Both the position numbers and the translations under genes were made by a program. A DNA stretch of 64,000 nucleotides from Phytohabitans rumicis (GTDB lineage: Bacteria; Actinomycetota; Actinomycetes; Mycobacteriales; Micromonosporaceae): NCBI RefSeq assembly GCF_011764445.1, contig NZ_BLPG01000001.1, forward strand, positions 8,733,316 to 8,797,315, in the 5' to 3' direction. This document shows positions 28,101-37,595 of the stretch, in pieces; position 1 is the stretch's first letter; every line of letters begins with the position of its first letter. The notes below the pieces were generated by a model. It was not told where the DNA came from. It made no database searches and saw only the letters and a list, made by a program, of their open reading frames with translations.

Positions 28101-31100
28101 AGCGCGCGCAGGTCGGTGAGTGGCAACAGATCTACGACGCCGAGTACGCCGAGATCGGCACCGCGGTGTCCAAGGAGGACTTCTCCGGCTGGGACAGCAG
28201 CTACGACGGCCAGCCGATCCCGCTGGACGAGATGCGGGAGTGGCGGGACACCACGGTGGCCCGGATCCGCGAACTGCACCCCGGCGGGTGCTGGAGATCG
28301 GCGTGGGCAGCGGCCTGCTGCTGTCCCGCCTGGCGCCGGACTGCGACGCGTACTGGGGCACCGACCTGGCCCCGTCGGTGATCGAGCAGCTGCGCGCCGA
28401 CGTCGCCGCCGTGCCGGAGCTGGCCGGCCGGGTGGAGCTGCGCTGCCAGCCGGCGGACGACCTCGACGGGCTGCCGCGCGGCTTCTTCGACACGGTCGTC
28501 GTCAACTCGGTCATCCAGTACTTCCCGGGCGCCGACTACCTGACCCGGGTGCTGACCGGCGCCCTGGACCTGGTCGGGCCGGACGGCGCGGTCTTCGTCG
28601 GGGACGTGCGCAACCTGCGCCTCGCCGGGCACTTCCACGCGGCCGTCGCGGCGGCCCGGGCCGGCGGCGACACCCGGCGGGTCGCCGCCCTGGAGAAGGA
28701 ACTGCTGGTCGACCCGGACTACTTCGCCACCCTCGCCCCGGCGGCGGTCCGGGTGCGCCGCGGCCGGGCGCACAACGAGCTGACACGCTACCGCTACGAC
28801 GCCGTGCTCAGGCGCTCGGCCCCCGCGGTCGACGCGGCACCGACCACACTGGACGCCGTCACCGGGCCAGCCGCCCGGGTCACCGGCATCCCCAACGCCC
28901 GCCTGGTGGACGGGGGTGTGGAGCCCGAGGACCTGTACGCGCTCGGCGAGCGGCTCGGCTACCAGGTGCACGTCGCGTGGTCGGCGGCCGACGATGGCAG
29001 CCTCGACGCGTACTTCCTGCGGGACGGCGCGCTGCCGTTCGCGCCGGTACGCCCGGCCGGCCGCCGCCCGCTCACCAACGACCCGGCGGCCGCGCGCGGC
29101 ACCGGCGCGCTGGTGCGGGAACTGCGCGAGCACCTCAAGCGCCACCTGCCGGACTACATGGTGCCGCCGGCGCTGGTCACGCTCGACCGGCTGCCGCTGA
29201 CCGTCAACGGCAAGCTGGACGTGCGGGCGCTCCCGGCCGCCGAGCCGGCCGCCGCGCGGGGGCCGAGCCGGGCGCCGGCCACCCCGCACGAAGAAGTCCT
29301 GTGTGGACTCTTCGCCGAGGTGCTGGGCCTGGACCGGGTCGGCGTCGACGACAACTTCTTCGACCTCGGCGGGCACTCGCTGCTCGCCACCCGCCTGGTC
29401 AGCCGGGCCCGTACGGCGCTGGGCGCCGAGCTGGCCATCCGCGACCTCTTCGAGGCGCCCACCGTGGCGGAGCTGGCCGGTCGGGCCGGCACCAGCGGCA
29501 GCCGCCTGCCGCTGGTCCGCCTGGAGCGGCCGGACGAGATCCCCGCCTCGTACGCCCAGCAGCGCCTGTGGGTGCTCGACCAGCTCGACGGGGCGGCGTC
29601 GGCGGCGTACAACTTCCCGATCGTCATGCGGGTCCGCGGCGACCTCGACGTGGACGCGCTGCGGGCCGCGCTCGGCGACGTGGTCGACCGGCACGAGGCG
29701 CTGCGCACCGTCTTCGCCGAGCGGGACGGCCGGCCGGTCCAGCGGGTCCTGCCCGCCGGCTCGGCGTACCCGATCGTGGACGTCGCCCCGGACGGTGACG
29801 TCGCCGCGGCGGTCCGGCGCCCCTTCGACCTCGCGACCGAGCTGCCGCTGCGCGTCACGGTGGTCCCGGACGGGCCCGGCGAGCACGTGGTGGCGATCCT
29901 GCTGCACCACATCACCACCGACGAGTGGTCGGACGGACCGTTCCTGCGCGACCTTGCCACCGCGTACGCGGCCCGGCGCGCCGGCCACCGTCCGGAGTGG
30001 ACGCCGCTGCCGATGCAGTACGCGGACTTCACGCTGTGGCAGCGGGCGTTGCTGGGCGAGGAGTCCGATCCGGACAGTCTCGCGGCCAAGCAGCTGGACT
30101 TCTGGCGCGGCGCGCTGGCCGGTGTCCCGGAGCGGATCGACCTGCCCACCGACCGGCCGGCGCACGCCGCGGCGGGCGGTGCCGGCGCGGCGCTGAGCAT
30201 CGCGCTGGACCCGGCGGCGGCCCAGGGCCTGCGCCGCCTCGCCCACCAGAGCGGGGCGAGCATGTTCATGCTGGCCCACGCGGCGGTCGCCGCGCTGCTG
30301 CACCGGCTCGGCGCGGGCACCGACATCCCGCTCGGCGCGCCGATCGCGGGCCGGACCGACGAGGCGCTCGACGACCTGGTGGGCTTCTTCGTCAACACGC
30401 TCGTGCTGCGCACCGACCTGACCGGGGACCCGAGCTTCGCGGAGCTGGTCGCCCGGGTGCGCGGGGCCGACCTGGCCGCGTTCTCGCACCAGGACGTGCC
30501 GTTCGAGGCGGTGGTGAAGGCGCTCAACCCGGACCGGTCGCTGGCCAGCAACCCGCTCTTCCAGGTGATGGTGGTGTACCGCAACCGGTCGGCGGCCGAC
30601 TTCGCGCTCGCCGGGCTGGCGGTCACACCGGAGCCGGTGGAGACCGGGACGGCCCGGTTCGACCTGGTGTTCGGGTTCGTCGAGTCCGACGTGGACGGTG
30701 GGCTGAGCGTCCTGCTGGAGTACCGCACCGACCTGTTCGACCGGGACACCGTGGTACGCCTCGGCGAGCGGCTGAACCGGCTCGTCGCCGCGGCCGTCGC
30801 CGACCCTGAGTCGCCGGTCAGCCGGCTGGACGTGCTGGGCGCGGACGAACGGCAGCAGGTGCTGGCCGGCTTCAACGCCACCGACCGGGAGGTGCCGGAG
30901 GAGGCGCTGCCGGCGCTGTTCGCCCGCCAGGTGGCCGCCCGCCCGGACGCGGTGGCCGTGGTCGACGGGGACCGGGAGGTGTCGTACCGGGAGCTGGACG
31001 AGCTGGCCGACCGGGTCGCCGGGCTGCTCGCCCGCCGCGGCGTACGCGCCGAGGACGTGGTCGGGATCGAGATGCCCCGCTCGGTGCGGATGGTCGCGGC

Positions 31101-33885
31101 GGTGCTCGGCACGCTGAAGCTGGGCGCCGCCTACCTGCCGCTGGACACCATGCACCCGGCCGACCGGCTGGCGTACATGGTGGCCGACGCCGGGGCGCGG
31201 GTGGTGCTCCGCGCCGGCGACCTCGCCGATCTGCCGCCGTCCGCACCGCCCACCGTGGACGTCCGGCTCGACCAGGCCGCGTACGTCATCTATACCTCCG
31301 GCTCGACCGGACGGCCCAAGGGCGTCGCCGTCCCGCACGACGGCATCGCCAGCCTGGTCGCCACCGCGGTCGACCGGATGGGGGTGAGCGCCGACAGCCA
31401 CGTGCTGCACTTCGCCTCGGTCGGCTTCGACGTGGCCGTGTTCGAGCTGGCGATGGCGCTGTGCACGGGCGCCCGGCTGGTGCTGGTGCCCGACGAGGCG
31501 CGGGTGCCGGACAAGGTGCTGACCGACCTGCTCGACGAGCAGGGCATCACCCACATGATCCTGCCGCCGTCGCTGGTGTCCGCGCTGCCGCCGGAGTGCC
31601 CGCTGCCGGCGGGCGCGGTGCTGCTGGTCGGCACGGAGACCGTCCCGCCGGACCTGATCGGCCGCTGGGCCGGCCACCTGCGCCTGTTCGCGGCGTACGG
31701 GCTGACCGAGGCGACAGTCAACTCCACGCTGTGGGCGGCCGAGCCCGGCTGGACCGGCGCCGTCCCCATCGGACGCCCGGACCCCAACACCCGCGTGTAC
31801 GTCCTGGACGCCGCCCTGCGCCCGGTGCCGCCCGGCGTGGTGGGGGAGCTGTACGTCGCCGGCCGCGGCCTGGCCCGCGGCTACCTGGGCCAGCCCGGCC
31901 TGACCGCGTCCCGCTTCGTCGCCGACCCGTTCGGGGCGGGGCGGATGTACCGCACCGGTGACCGGGCCCGCTGGCGCGCCGATGGGACGGTGGACTTCCT
32001 CGGCCGGGTCGACGACCAGGTGAAGATCCGCGGTTTCCGGGTCGAGCTCGGCGAGGTCGAGGCCGCCCTGGCGAGCCACCCGGGCGTCGGCCAGGCGGCC
32101 GTCGTGCCGCACCGCACCGGCACGCTCACCCGCCTCGTCGGGTACGCCGTACCGGAGGGCAACCCGGTCGACGGCGCCGAACTGCGCGCGCACGTGGCCG
32201 CCCTCCTGCCGGACTACATGGTCCCCGCGACGGTGCTGGTGCTGGACGGGCCGCTGCCGCTCACCCCGAACGGCAAGCTGAACCGCAAGGCGCTGCCGGC
32301 GCCGGTGTTCGCCGCCACCGGCGCCCGCCCCCGCGACCCGCGCGAGGAGGCGCTCTGCCGCCTGTTCGCCGGGGTCCTCAACGTGCCCGAGGTGGGCGTC
32401 GACGACGACTTCTTCGCGCTCGGCGGGGACAGCATCGTGGCGATCCAGCTGGTCCGCCGGGCCCGCGCGGCCGGGCTGTCCGTCACGCCCCGGGACGTGC
32501 TCCAGCACCGTACGGTGGCGGGCCTCGCGGCGGTGGCCTCCGTGGCCGCCGACGTGGTGTCCGATGTGGACGGCACCGGGACCGTCCCGCTCACCCCGAT
32601 CCTGCGCTGGGTACGCGAGGGCGGCGGCTCGCTCGACGGCTACAACCAGTCGGTGCTGGTCCAGGTGCCGGCCGGGCTGGGCGCCGACCGGCTGGCGGCG
32701 GCGCTGCGCGCCGTAGTGGACCGGCACGACATGCTGCGCGCCCGGCTGGTCGGGGACGCCCTGGAGGTGCCGCCGCCCGGGTCGGTGGCCGTGCCGGTAC
32801 GGCACGTCCGGGTCGACGGCGCGGACCTCCGGGACACCATCGCGGCGCAGGCCCGCGCCGCCCAGGAACGGCTGGACCCCGCGGCCGGCGTGCTCGTGCA
32901 GGCGGTGTGGTTCGACGCCGGCCCGCGCCCGGGGCGCCTGCTGCTGGTCGTGCACCACTACGTCGTGGACTGGGTCTCCTGGGCGATCCTGCTGCCCGAC
33001 CTGGCAGCAGCCTGGCGCGACGGCACCGACCCGGCGCCGGTGCCGACGTCGTTCCGGCGCTGGTCCCGGCTGCTGACCGAGCGCGCGGTCGACCCGGCCC
33101 GGGAGGCCGAACTGCCACTGTGGACCCGGATCCTCGACGGCGGCGACCCGCTGCCCGTGGAGCGCCCGCTCGACCCGTCGCGCGACGTGGCCGCCGCCGC
33201 CCGGCAGCTCACCGTCGACCTGCCCCCGGACGTGACCGCGCCGCTGCTGACCCAGGACGTCGACGAGGTCTTCCTGACCGCGCTGGCGCTCGCCGTCGCG
33301 CGGTGGCGGGGCGACGGTGCCGTACTCGTGGCGCGCGAAGGCCACGGCCGGCAGGAGCACGTGGCCGGCGGCGTCGACCTGTCCCGCACGGTCGGCTGGT
33401 TCACCGGCCTCTACCCGGTGTGCCTCGACCCCGGCCCGGTCGACCTCGCCGAGGCGTTCGCCGGCGGGCCGGCCGCCGGGCAGGCGCTCGCCCGGGTCCG
33501 CGCCCACCTGCGGTCCATCCCGGACCACGGCCTCGGGTACGGCCTGCTGCGCCACCTCAACCCGCGCACCGCGCCGGAGCTTTCGGCGTACGGGGTGCCG
33601 CCGATCGAGTTCAACTACCTCGGCCGGTTCGACCTGCCCGAGGCGACCGACTGGGCGTTCGCCCCCGAGGCCGACGCGCTCGACATCGGCGTGGACCCGG
33701 ACATGCCGCAGCGGTACGTCCTGTCCATCAACGCGCACACCGAGGACCGCCCCGAGGGCCCACGCCTGCGGGCCACCTGGATCTGGCCGTCCGGCGTGCT
33801 GGCCGAGCCGGCCGTGCGGTACGTCGCCGAGACCTGGCTGCGCGCCCTGTCCGGCCTGGTACGACACCTGAAGGAGACCCCGTGA
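19495..33885 (+). CDS. Four-module siderophore NRPS, A-MT-T / C-A-T / C-A-MT-T / C-A-T-E (three frame breaks)
   Basis: A giant peptide synthetase of about 4,797 residues once three single missing bases are restored: after 21017 (TGGGG before ATCGAC), near 23420 (CCCC before TGGCGC) and near 28282 (CCCC before GGCGGG). The total length plus three bases is a multiple of three, and each break falls inside a conserved motif, so one gene is intended. GTG 19495 overlaps the binding-protein stop. It has four adenylation, four carrier and three condensation domains, two N-methyltransferase domains embedded in A domains, and a terminal epimerase. There is no loading C domain and no thioesterase. It probably joins N5-hydroxyornithine-type residues into a peptide siderophore; release must occur in trans. 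Modules are listed separately. Confidence 0.92.
22225..25260 (+). other. NRPS module 2: C2-A2-T2, with a palindrome in A2
   Basis: The condensation motif HHIVADG is encoded at 22725-22745. A2 begins near 23640 and has [10 protein letters not shown] near 24020. Pocket residues read by eye are D-P-L-T-V-A-V-V-Q-K, not a code I recognise. Between motifs A2 and A3 lies an in-frame 63-bp palindromic repeat (23938-24000), and codon use on its two sides differs (see findings). The carrier Ser codon in GGDSILSI is 25157-25159. Confidence 0.83.
23938..24000. repeat. In-frame palindromic element inside NRPS A2
   Basis: This 63-bp element closely matches the intergenic palindrome at 37497-37558 (62 bp). 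The shared left part includes ACTTGTCAGGTTCCAT, and the outer arms GCCGATCTTGG and CCAAGATCGAC pair with few mismatches. It is exactly 21 codons, has no stop, and encodes [20 protein letters not shown] between adenylation motifs A2 and A3, a surface-loop region in this fold. Confidence 0.85.
25310..29490 (+). other. NRPS module 3: C3-A3 with N-methyltransferase-T3, N5-hydroxyornithine code
   Basis: C3 has [11 protein letters not shown]3 (from about 26700) has [10 protein letters not shown] and pocket residues D-M-E-N-L-G-L-I-N-K by eye, matching as I recall the published code for N5-hydroxyornithine in coelichelin synthetase. The N-methyltransferase (about 28110-28830) has [15 protein letters not shown] and [10 protein letters not shown]. 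The frame break near 28282 lies just before that SAM motif. The carrier Ser ([12 protein letters not shown]) is at 29377-29379. Expected unit: alpha-N-methyl-N5-hydroxyornithine. Confidence 0.85.
29500..33860 (+). other. NRPS module 4: C4-A4-T4-E4
   Basis: C4 has HHITTDEWS, where the usual DG is replaced by DE. A4 (about 30880-32280) has [10 protein letters not shown] and pocket residues D-V-F-I-L-V-A-V-N-K by eye, close to A1. The carrier Ser in GGDSIVAIQ is 32431-32433. The final domain is an epimerase: [10 protein letters not shown] (32953 onward), EGHGR, and [15 protein letters not shown] motifs. A terminal epimerase with no following condensation or thioesterase domain is unusual. Confidence 0.85.
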
Positions 33886-34091
33886 CCAACCCGTTCGAAG
33901 ACCCCGACGGCCGGTACTTCGTGCTCGTCAACGACGAGGACCAGCACTCGCTGTGGCCATCGTTCGTGGCGGTCCCGGCCGGCTGGACCGCCGTGTTCGG
34001 CGAGGACTCCCGGGACGCCTGCCTGGCGTACGTGGAGACGCACTGGACCGACCTGCGCCCGCGCAGCCTGCGCGAGGCGATGGCCGATTGA
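33882..34091 (+). CDS. mbtH: MbtH-like NRPS accessory protein
   Basis: A 69-residue MbtH protein, which binds adenylation domains and is needed for their folding or activity. The signature [32 protein letters not shown] and the last part [13 protein letters not shown] are all present. GTG 33882 overlaps the NRPS stop, so it is made together with the synthetase it serves. It is the last gene of the siderophore operon visible here. Confidence 0.96.
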   Translation: MTNPFEDPDGRYFVLVNDEDQHSLWPSFVAVPAGWTAVFGEDSRDACLAYVETHWTDLRPRSLREAMAD

Positions 34092-34136
34092 GTGGCGGTG
34101 GCCGCTTGAGCTGCGCAAGCCTGACATGATCGGGCC

Positions 34137-35333
34137 GTGCCGTTCACCGCGACCAGGGCGCTGACGCGCCGGACCGAGCGCTGGTTCGTCCGCCGCGGCG
34201 TGCCGACCATGATCGAGGGGTACGGCTTCGCGTCGCACGTGCTGCCGCGGATGCTGCCGTCGCTGACGCTCGTGGCCGTGGCCAGCCTGGTGTGGCTGGT
34301 GCCGCTGAAGTCCGCGGGCTCGGGGCGCTGGGTCCTGCTCGGCGCGGTGGCCGCGGTGACGGTGGCCGTCCGGTGGGCCATCGGGGCGCTCGTGCGCCGC
34401 GCGCCGCGCCTGTCCCGGCGTACCACCGTGGCGATCCTCGCCGGGTACGCGGCGATGCCGGTCGCCGTACCCCTGCTGCAGTTGGCCGTGGACGGCGCGG
34501 TCACGCCGCCCGGAGGCGGCGTGGTCGGACTGCTCGGGTTCGTCATCTTCTTCGCCGCGGTCTTCGCCGGGACGCTGCTGGTCACCACGTACGGCCTCGG
34601 GGCGCTGTTGCGCCGCGCGGTCCGGCACACGATCTACGACCTGCGCAACAGCGTGCATCTGCTGGGGCGGGCGCTGCCGGCGCTGCTGTTCGTGACGCTG
34701 TTCCTGTTCTTCACCGGCGAGCTGTGGCAGGCCATGAACCGGCTCGGGTGGTGGCGGCTGGCGCTGGTCGTGGGCCTGTTCGCGGCCGTGACGGTGCTCG
34801 CCGCGGCGGCCCGGCTGCGCGACGAGATCGGCCGGGTGGAGCAGGACCTGAGCCCGCCGCGGCTGTCCGCGGCCTGCGCCGACACGCCGCTGGCCGACGC
34901 GCCGATCGAGGACGTCACGCCGGACGGGCCGCTCCCCGCGGTGCCGCTCAACGGCCGGCAGTCCCGCAACCTGCTGCTGGTGCTCGCCACCCGCCAGCTC
35001 GTGCAGGCGGCCGTGGTCGGGCTGGCGCTGTTCGCGTTCTTCCTGGTGCTGGGCGTGCTGGTGGTGACGCCCGAGACGGCCGAGCAATGGATCGGGGGCG
35101 AGCCGGCGCGGTCGGTGCTGTTTCCGGCGGTGCCGGTGGCGCTGCTGCGCAACGCGACGCTCTTCGCCGGGTTCGGCAGCATGTACTTCGCGGTCACCTC
35201 GATGAGCGACGCGGACCACCGGCGGCAGTTCTTCGCACCGATCATCGACGACGTGGAACGCACCCTCGCCGTCCGCGCCGTCTACCTGGCCGTACGCGGG
35301 CTAGATAGTCATCCGCCGATTGACAAAGTTTGA
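34137..35333 (+). CDS. Polytopic membrane protein of unknown function
   Basis: A 398-residue protein with about seven hydrophobic segments (for example LPSLTLVAVASLVWLVPL, LFVTLFLFFTG and LVQAAVVGLALFAFFLVLGV) and a soluble stretch near residues 225-280. No family motif is recognised. GTG 34137 starts 45 bases after mbtH, so read-through from the siderophore operon is possible, but nothing shows a siderophore role. It has no hallmarks of an ABC or MFS transporter. Confidence 0.75.
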   Translation: MPFTATRALTRRTERWFVRRGVPTMIEGYGFASHVLPRMLPSLTLVAVASLVWLVPLKSAGSGRWVLLGAVAAVTVAVRWAIGALVRRAPRLSRRTTVAILAGYAAMPVAVPLLQLAVDGAVTPPGGGVVGLLGFVIFFAAVFAGTLLVTTYGLGALLRRAVRHTIYDLRNSVHLLGRALPALLFVTLFLFFTGELWQAMNRLGWWRLALVVGLFAAVTVLAAAARLRDEIGRVEQDLSPPRLSAACADTPLADAPIEDVTPDGPLPAVPLNGRQSRNLLLVLATRQLVQAAVVGLALFAFFLVLGVLVVTPETAEQWIGGEPARSVLFPAVPVALLRNATLFAGFGSMYFAVTSMSDADHRRQFFAPIIDDVERTLAVRAVYLAVRGLDSHPPIDKV

Positions 35334-35391
35334 CGACCCGACTTACTCTGCGTGCCACGTCTGGCGTCGTCTCAGCGAGGAGCGTGGCACC

Positions 35392-37488
35392 GTGCGAGGT
35401 ACCCGTTGGCGGGTCGGTCTGGTGGCGGGCGGCGCGGCCGCGCTGCTGGCGGCCGGGGTAATGGTGGCGGTCAGCGCGCAGGCGGCGGCCGGCTGCCGGG
35501 TGACGTACTCGGTGGCGAGCCAGTGGCCGGGCGGGTTCACCGGCAACGTGGCGGTGACCAACCTCGGTGACCCGATCAACGGGTGGAGTCTGGTGTGGAC
35601 GTTCCCGAACGGTCAGGCGGTGACGCAGGCGTGGAACGCGGCCGTCACGTCGTCGGGTAGCCAGGTCACCGCGAGGAACGTGAGCTACAACGCGGCCATC
35701 GCGACGAACGCGACGGTCTCGTTCGGGTTCAACGGCTCGTGGACGGGCTCCAACACCGCGCCGACGTCGTTCGCGCTCAACGGCACGGTCTGCACCGGCA
35801 GCGTGGGTGGGACGGCGTCGCCGACCGTGAGTCCGTCGGCCAGCGTCTCGCCGTCCGTCTCGCCGACCGTCTCGCCCACGACGTCGCCGCAGCCCGGCAA
35901 CGCGATGGCGGCCGTCGCCGCGATGCAGCCCGGCTGGAACCTGGGCAACTCGTTGGACGCGGTGGGCGCCGACGAGACGGCGTGGGGCAACCCGCGGGTG
36001 ACCGCCGCGTTGCTGGACAACGTGCGGGCGCAGGGCTTCAACAGCATCCGGATCCCCGTCACGTGGAGCAACCACCACGGGTCGGCGCCGAACTACACGA
36101 TCGACGCCGCCTGGCTCAACCGGGTCAAGGAGGTCGTCGACTGGGCCATCGCGGACGGCTTCTACGTGATGATCAACATTCACCACGACTCGTGGCAGTG
36201 GATCAACACGATGCCCAGCGACCGCACCAACGTCCTGGCCCGGTACAACGCGCTGTGGACGCAGATCGCCGCCGCGTTCCGCGGCCACTCCTCGCGGCTG
36301 GTGTTCGAGAGCGTGAACGAGCCGCAGTTCACCGGCGCGTCGGACGAGGCACAGTCCATCAGCCTGCTGAACGAGCTGAACACGTCGTTCCGCAGTATCG
36401 TGCGCGCCTCGGGCGGCGGCAACGCGTCCCGGCTGCTGGTCATCCCGACCCTGCACACCTCCGCCGACGCCGCCCGCGTCGACCCGGCGCTGAACTGGTT
36501 CACCGCCACCGGCGACGCCAACCTGATCGCCACCGTGCACTACTACGGGTACTGGCCGTTCAGCGTGAACGTGGCCGGCGGCACCCGCTTCGACGCCACC
36601 GTCCAAAGTGACCTGACCGGCGCGTTCGACCGGGTCTACAACGCGTTCGTCGCCCGCCGCATCCCGGTCATCATCGGCGAGTACGGCCTGCTCGGCTTCG
36701 ACCGGCACACCGGCACCATCGAGCAGGGCGAGAAGCTGAAGTTCTTCGAGTACTTCGGTTACTACGCCCGCAACCGGCAGATCACCACCATGCTGTGGGA
36801 CAACGGCCAGCACCTCGGCCGTACGTCGTTCGCGTGGGCCGACGCGGAGCTGATCGGACAGATCAAGTCCAGCTGGACCACCCGCTCCGGCACCGCCTCA
36901 TCCGACCAGGTGTACGTCTCCCGCACCGCCGCGATCACCAGCAAGTCGCTGACCCTGAACCTGAACGGGCTGAGCTTCCAAGGCTTGCGGCAGGGCACCA
37001 CCGATCTGGCCAACGGCGCCGACTACACCGTGTCCGGCAGCACCCTGACGCTCACCGCCGCCGCGGTCACCCGGCTGGTCGGCAGCCGGGCGTACGGCGT
37101 CAACACCAACATCCAGGCCCGCTTCTCGGCCGGGGTGCCGTGGCGGATCAGCATCATCACCTACGACACCCCGATCCTCGCGGGCGCCACGGGTACGACC
37201 GGCGCGTTCGCCGTACCCGCCCAGTTCCGCGGCGACCAGCTCGCCACCATGGAGGCCAGGTACGCCGACGGCAGCAACGCCGGCCCGCACAACTGGACCT
37301 CGTTCAAGGAGTTCGACGTCACCTTCGCACCCAACTACACCGCCAACACCATCACCCTCAAGCCCGAGTTCTTCGCCGAGGTCAACGAGGGGCAACGCGT
37401 CACGTTGACGTTCCACTTCTGGAGCGGCGCCCAGCTCACCTACTACGTGACGAAGTCGGGCGGCAACGTGACGGGAACGCTCACCTGA
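35392..37488 (+). CDS. Secreted GH5 endoglucanase with CBM2 and X2-like domain
   Basis: A 698-residue cellulase. The signal peptide spans about residues 6-32. A CBM2 (residues 33-134, paired cysteines 35 and 134) and a Ser/Thr/Pro linker precede the GH5 domain (about 170-500). Catalytic residues are Glu310 in VNEPQF (acid/base) and Glu430 in IIGEYG (nucleophile); HHDSWQW is also typical. The C terminus has an X2-like immunoglobulin domain (VSRTAAITSKSLTLNLNG) and a further beta domain, probably CBM46-like. GTG 35392 follows GAGGAG. It and the LPMO at 9007 would act together on cellulose. Confidence 0.93.
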   Translation: MRGTRWRVGLVAGGAAALLAAGVMVAVSAQAAAGCRVTYSVASQWPGGFTGNVAVTNLGDPINGWSLVWTFPNGQAVTQAWNAAVTSSGSQVTARNVSYNAAIATNATVSFGFNGSWTGSNTAPTSFALNGTVCTGSVGGTASPTVSPSASVSPSVSPTVSPTTSPQPGNAMAAVAAMQPGWNLGNSLDAVGADETAWGNPRVTAALLDNVRAQGFNSIRIPVTWSNHHGSAPNYTIDAAWLNRVKEVVDWAIADGFYVMINIHHDSWQWINTMPSDRTNVLARYNALWTQIAAAFRGHSSRLVFESVNEPQFTGASDEAQSISLLNELNTSFRSIVRASGGGNASRLLVIPTLHTSADAARVDPALNWFTATGDANLIATVHYYGYWPFSVNVAGGTRFDATVQSDLTGAFDRVYNAFVARRIPVIIGEYGLLGFDRHTGTIEQGEKLKFFEYFGYYARNRQITTMLWDNGQHLGRTSFAWADAELIGQIKSSWTTRSGTASSDQVYVSRTAAITSKSLTLNLNGLSFQGLRQGTTDLANGADYTVSGSTLTLTAAAVTRLVGSRAYGVNTNIQARFSAGVPWRISIITYDTPILAGATGTTGAFAVPAQFRGDQLATMEARYADGSNAGPHNWTSFKEFDVTFAPNYTANTITLKPEFFAEVNEGQRVTLTFHFWSGAQLTYYVTKSGGNVTGTLT

Positions 37489-37496
37489 GAGCTGCG

Positions 37497-37558
37497 GTCG
37501 ATCTTGAACTTGTCAGGTTCCATTCCGGACATGTGGGCCTGACAAGTTCAAGATCGAC
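37497..37558. repeat. Perfect 20-bp-arm palindrome (GTCGATCTTGAAC family)
   Basis: Arms at 37497-37516 and 37539-37558 are perfect reverse complements around a 22-base loop, starting 9 bases after the cellulase stop. It may act as a terminator. Its sequence matches the element inside the NRPS at 23938-24000, so it belongs to a dispersed family. Confidence 0.85.
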
Positions 37559-37595
37559 GGGGTTGGGCCCGGCCGGGAAGTGAGAGGCTGGGGCA

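Noticed and set aside
23954-28279. Very long open frame (about 1,440 codons) on the minus strand opposite the NRPS
   Set aside because: It is the antisense shadow of a high-GC coding strand: repetitive Arg/Gly/Pro/Val composition and no family motifs. The plus strand encodes recognisable NRPS domains.
19495-28381. NRPS as four separate genes because of frame changes
   Set aside because: Each break lies inside a conserved motif (the methyltransferase SAM-binding region or the C-domain end), no start codon or ribosome site is placed for a new gene, and one restored base at each site gives one continuous synthetase.
28201-33867. Another long minus-strand frame (about 1,890 codons) opposite NRPS modules 3-4
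   Set aside because: Same reason: composition is an antisense artefact and the plus strand carries clear C, A, T and E motifs.
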